From: Bimuria novae-zelandiae CBS 107.79
Lineage: Eukaryota; Ascomycota; Dothideomycetes; Pleosporales; Didymosphaeriaceae
Assembly (NCBI GenBank): GCA_010015655.1
Contig: ML976673.1
Span: 973,818-994,941 of the forward strand
Direction: 5' to 3'
Length of the DNA: 21,124 nucleotides
Shown here: positions 18,982-21,124 of the stretch, in pieces
How the letters are laid out: each line of letters starts with the position of its first letter
Numbering within the stretch: position 1 is the stretch's first letter
Made by a program: the position numbers and the translations under genes
The notes under the pieces: generated by a model
What the model was told of the DNA's origin: nothing
Seen by the model: only the letters and a program-made list of their open reading frames with translations
Databases searched by the model: none

Positions 18982-20042
18982 ATGGCCACTAACAACAATC
19001 GTAGATCGTCGAACTCGCCACCGCCTTCGGGCTTCAAGAACCGTCTCCGGCGGTTTCTCAACCGCAGCGAGACGAAGTCGCCCGCGCGCGCCCCTCCAGC
19101 CTCGTCGCCTCCGCAGCCCACCGCGGAACAAGAAACCATGGAATACGCTTCCGACGAGGAGCCCGAGATCGTCAACGCCGATTTCGCTTTCGTGCCCACC
19201 GGCAAGTTCTTTCCTGCTGGGTCGGCCAAGGTCGTTGGCATTCGCAAAAAACCAGAGACCGAGCCGTTCCCCGCCTACTCCGACCACTTCGAGGAAGAAA
19301 TGGCGAAGGAAGAAGAGCGCAAGAAGCTCGCGGAGGCACAAGCTCTCACGCGAACATGGGTTAACTCCCAGGTTCCGTCTCCGACCCGCGTGCCTCTTCC
19401 CACGTCGCCCAACTCACCGTTCACCATCGCTCCGATTCGTTCTGGGGTGTTGTCTTCTTCTCCGTCTGCGTCGCGCATGCCTCTGCCGACCTCGCCCACC
19501 TCACCGTTCAGCAGCGCTCCGATCGGTCCTGGAATGTCGCCTTACTCTCTTCCACCGCCTCCGCACTTCGTTAGGTTGCCAATGTCGCCGTATGCCTTCC
19601 CGGACCCGAATTTCGTAGTTGCAAGCAGACCGGCCCCGCGGTTCATGCCTCTGCGCACTTCCTCGACCCGCTCGCCGTCTGCGCGCCCCGCGGTCCCTCA
19701 GGCACCTCGTCAGCACTGCGTCCAAGGCGGCCACGTCTTCCGTTGCTTCAACCTCCACTCTGTAAGTCCCCCTATACCTTTGTGAAAGCCTCACCAACTC
19801 ATATATTTTAGATTCAGGATACTGCGCAGATCGGCTGTCTTGGTGCGTCACCTTACGCGCAAACCCGCACCGAAGCGACGCAGCATGTTGATGTTTCACT
19901 CACGTGCGAGAAGTGCAACGACCCCATCGTCCACGAGTATTCGCAGTGCCAGGTCCAGCCTTGCGGTCTTGTGGTGTGCTCTGACTGCGGCACTATGATG
20001 CAGGACGCTCTCAAGAGGAGGAATGTTGAATCTCGGGTTTGA
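18982..20042 (+). CDS. disordered protein with C-terminal Cys-rich (Zn?) domain, 336 aa
   Basis: Exons 18982-19761 and 19812-20042; the 50-nt intron has donor GTAAGT and acceptor TTTTAG, phase 0. Residues 1-50 are basic and Pro/Ser-rich; 100-125 is a charged helix (EEEMAKEEERKKLAEAQA); 131-235 is Pro/Ser-rich with two copies of a 29-residue unit (PLPTSPNSPF at 138 and PLPTSPTSPF at 167, then SAPIGPG). The C-terminus holds nine Cys: 246, 255, 269, 292, 295, 306, 311, 316 and 319, with His 251, 259 and 301. Motifs are CVQGGHVFRC, CEKC and CGLVVCSDCG. The paired CxxC knuckles suggest a zinc ribbon or treble-clef fold (inference). No named family is recognised. Reading through the intron would end at 19785 and lose all Cys after 255. 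Possible roles include protein or nucleic-acid binding. Confidence 0.82.
19390..19563 (+). repeat. 87-bp coding repeat in the Cys-rich gene
   Basis: The stretch from 19390 (VPLPTSPNSPF) is repeated from 19477 (MPLPTSPTSPF), an 87-bp (29-codon) offset that keeps the frame. Most differences are at third codon positions or conservative, so the unit is under protein-level constraint or recently duplicated. A looser third echo (MPLRTSS) appears at about residue 222. Confidence 0.65.
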
Positions 20043-20498
20043 GCGTGTGTGTGTTATGCATTCTGGACTGGCGTATGGGTAGGTAGACTTTTCTTTACGG
20101 AAGATACCCCGCGAGAGCGAACAGCCTCGATGATTGTGATTTATGGCGTTTGGAACAGTATGGTGGTTTTTGAGGGGTCCGGACTTGACCTGACGAGTCT
20201 TGGAGCTGGATGCCCACGGAGCAGTTATGAGCGGACAGCCCTATAGTACGGGTTGGAGAAAAGCGGATGTATTGAGGGCAGAGTAATACCAGGATAGAGT
20301 TTGATTTTTGCATTTGTGAAGGAGAGTCTACCGTTATGCTATGCTGTGTGGCTTTGCTATGCCTATGAGAACGTGCGCGTCCTCCATACCAAGTTGCCAT
20401 GAAAGCCCTAATGAATCCACCCTCGCCATCCTATATAAACTCCACCTTAAGCCACTTTCATCATATCCCTATCCCACCGCAATCACCGCCTCCCCCCC
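20043..20498. other. convergent intergenic region
   Basis: 3' ends of the plus-strand Cys-rich gene and the minus-strand right-edge gene face each other here. A TATATAAA string at 20432-20439 has no fitting downstream plus-strand gene, as it runs into the antisense of the partial gene. The minus frame at 20095-20400 and plus frame at 20049-20246 have no recognisable motifs. Confidence 0.4.
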
Positions 20499-21124
20499 TC
20501 ACTTCTCCTCCGCACCACCCTTCTCCTTCTCCTTCTCCAGATCAAGCGGAACCGTACGCTCACGCGCAGGCACGATCTTCGGCTTCTTAGCCGGAGGGCC
20601 AGTGTACATCTTGACAGCGAGGTCCTCTCTGAGCGGGTTAAAAGAGAACGAGGACCATTTCGCGACTCTGGGGCCGAATATAGCGGTGTCTTGGTTCAGC
20701 GCTGGGGCGGGGCCGCTGGTGGGAGGAATGGAAGAGCGTGGGAGGCGGAGTCCGGGGGGTATGGTGGTTAGGCTCGTGGCCATGCTCGTGGCCATGCTCG
20801 TGGTCGGAGGAGCGCGAACGGGCTGGGAGACGAGGATATCGGGCGAGGCCTCGCGCTTGATGCCCTTGCTTACAATCTCCTTCTCCTTCCCAGTGTCGGG
20901 TAGCTTCGCTGGCTGTCCCGCACCTGTACCGCCTTGCTGCGTAACCTATGCACAGTCAGTCCATGTGTCCTTATCCCTCCACCCACTTTTCCTATAAACA
21001 ATTGATCTTACACCAACAAAATACCCCCCCATATCCCCGACCCTCCGTCCCCCCAGCCCAAAAATAAACTCCCGCCTCAAATCCTGCTGCTCTTCAAACA
21101 CCCTCTCCCACCCTTCCTTCAACA
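20499..21124 (-). CDS. 3' part of unidentified gene, 5' end beyond window
   Basis: Minus strand. Last exon 20945-20499 (148 codons plus stop); upstream exon continues from 21012 past the window edge at 21124. The 66-nt intron (21011-20946) has donor GTAAGA, branch CTGAC and acceptor CATAG, phase 0. The upstream exon encodes a conserved-looking segment (WERVFEEQQDLRREF, then IFGLGGRRVGDMGGYFVG). After it come a Lys/Glu-rich linker, a Pro/Ser/Thr region with MATS repeated, a more conserved stretch (WSSFSFNPLREDLAVKMYTG) and a charged tail. The last part may bind or assemble into a larger complex (inference). I cannot name the family. The ATG at 20793-20795 is internal, not the start. Confidence 0.7.
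20772..20803. repeat. 12-bp tandem repeat, 2.7 copies
   Basis: GCTCGTGGCCAT repeats at 20772 and 20784, with a partial third copy (GCTCGTGG) from 20796. On the minus strand it encodes the MATS units inside the right-edge gene, so length changes keep the frame. Confidence 0.75.

Noticed and set aside
18723..19247. 174-codon minus-strand ORF, and a 121-codon one at 18976-19341
   Set aside because: Both are antisense to the first exon of the Cys-rich gene, which has a proper start, intron and stop; no motifs in the antisense frames.
20341..20997. 218-codon plus-strand ORF
   Set aside because: Antisense to the right-edge minus-strand gene, whose intron and two exons join in frame. The TATA string at 20432 is probably fortuitous.

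Overview
The window looks like nuclear DNA of a filamentous ascomycete, most likely a Dothideomycete (inferred from gene content and style, not proven). The signs are short introns of about 50-70 nt with GTRAGT-like donors and CTAAC/CTGAC-like branch points, CT-rich leaders, proline- and serine-rich linkers, a 2EXR-type (F-box-like) gene relic and a ROG1-type DUF676 lipase. Gene density is about one gene per 2.5-3 kb. I see no operons, CRISPR arrays, rRNA or tRNA genes, or intact transposons.

Layout. 1-3570 has no gene I can name, only weak small ORFs, a perfect 11-bp hairpin (1255-1289) and a TCGG microsatellite. 3571-5802 (-) encodes a 743-aa proline-rich protein with a hydrophobic, probably membrane-associated C-terminus. 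5803-7148 is an intergenic stretch between divergent genes. 7149-8410 (+) is the three-exon gene for HGH1, the eEF2-specific folding cofactor. 8942-10553 (+) is a two-exon MFS transporter with a GC-rich palindrome in its presumed leader. 10899-12178 (+) is a decayed 2EXR-domain gene with three in-frame stops and a probable frameshift. 12179-13672 is noncoding and holds a degenerate 84-bp tandem repeat next to a TATA box and CT-rich leader. These precede a small three-exon orphan gene (13673-14195, 132 aa) with clustered alternative 3' splice sites. 15118-18540 (+) is a 1122-aa DUF676 lipase with one intron near its 5' end. 18982-20042 (+) is a two-exon protein of 336 aa with a disordered, repeat-bearing N-terminus and a Cys-rich, probably zinc-binding C-terminus. 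20499-21124 (-) is the 3' part of an unidentified gene that runs off the right edge.

The genes do not form an obvious pathway or cluster: HGH1 (translation factor folding), a lipase, a transporter and several lineage-type proteins lie side by side. The best leads for something undescribed are the orphan gene with its 84-bp repeat promoter, the Cys-rich protein at 18982, and the 743-aa membrane-tailed protein.
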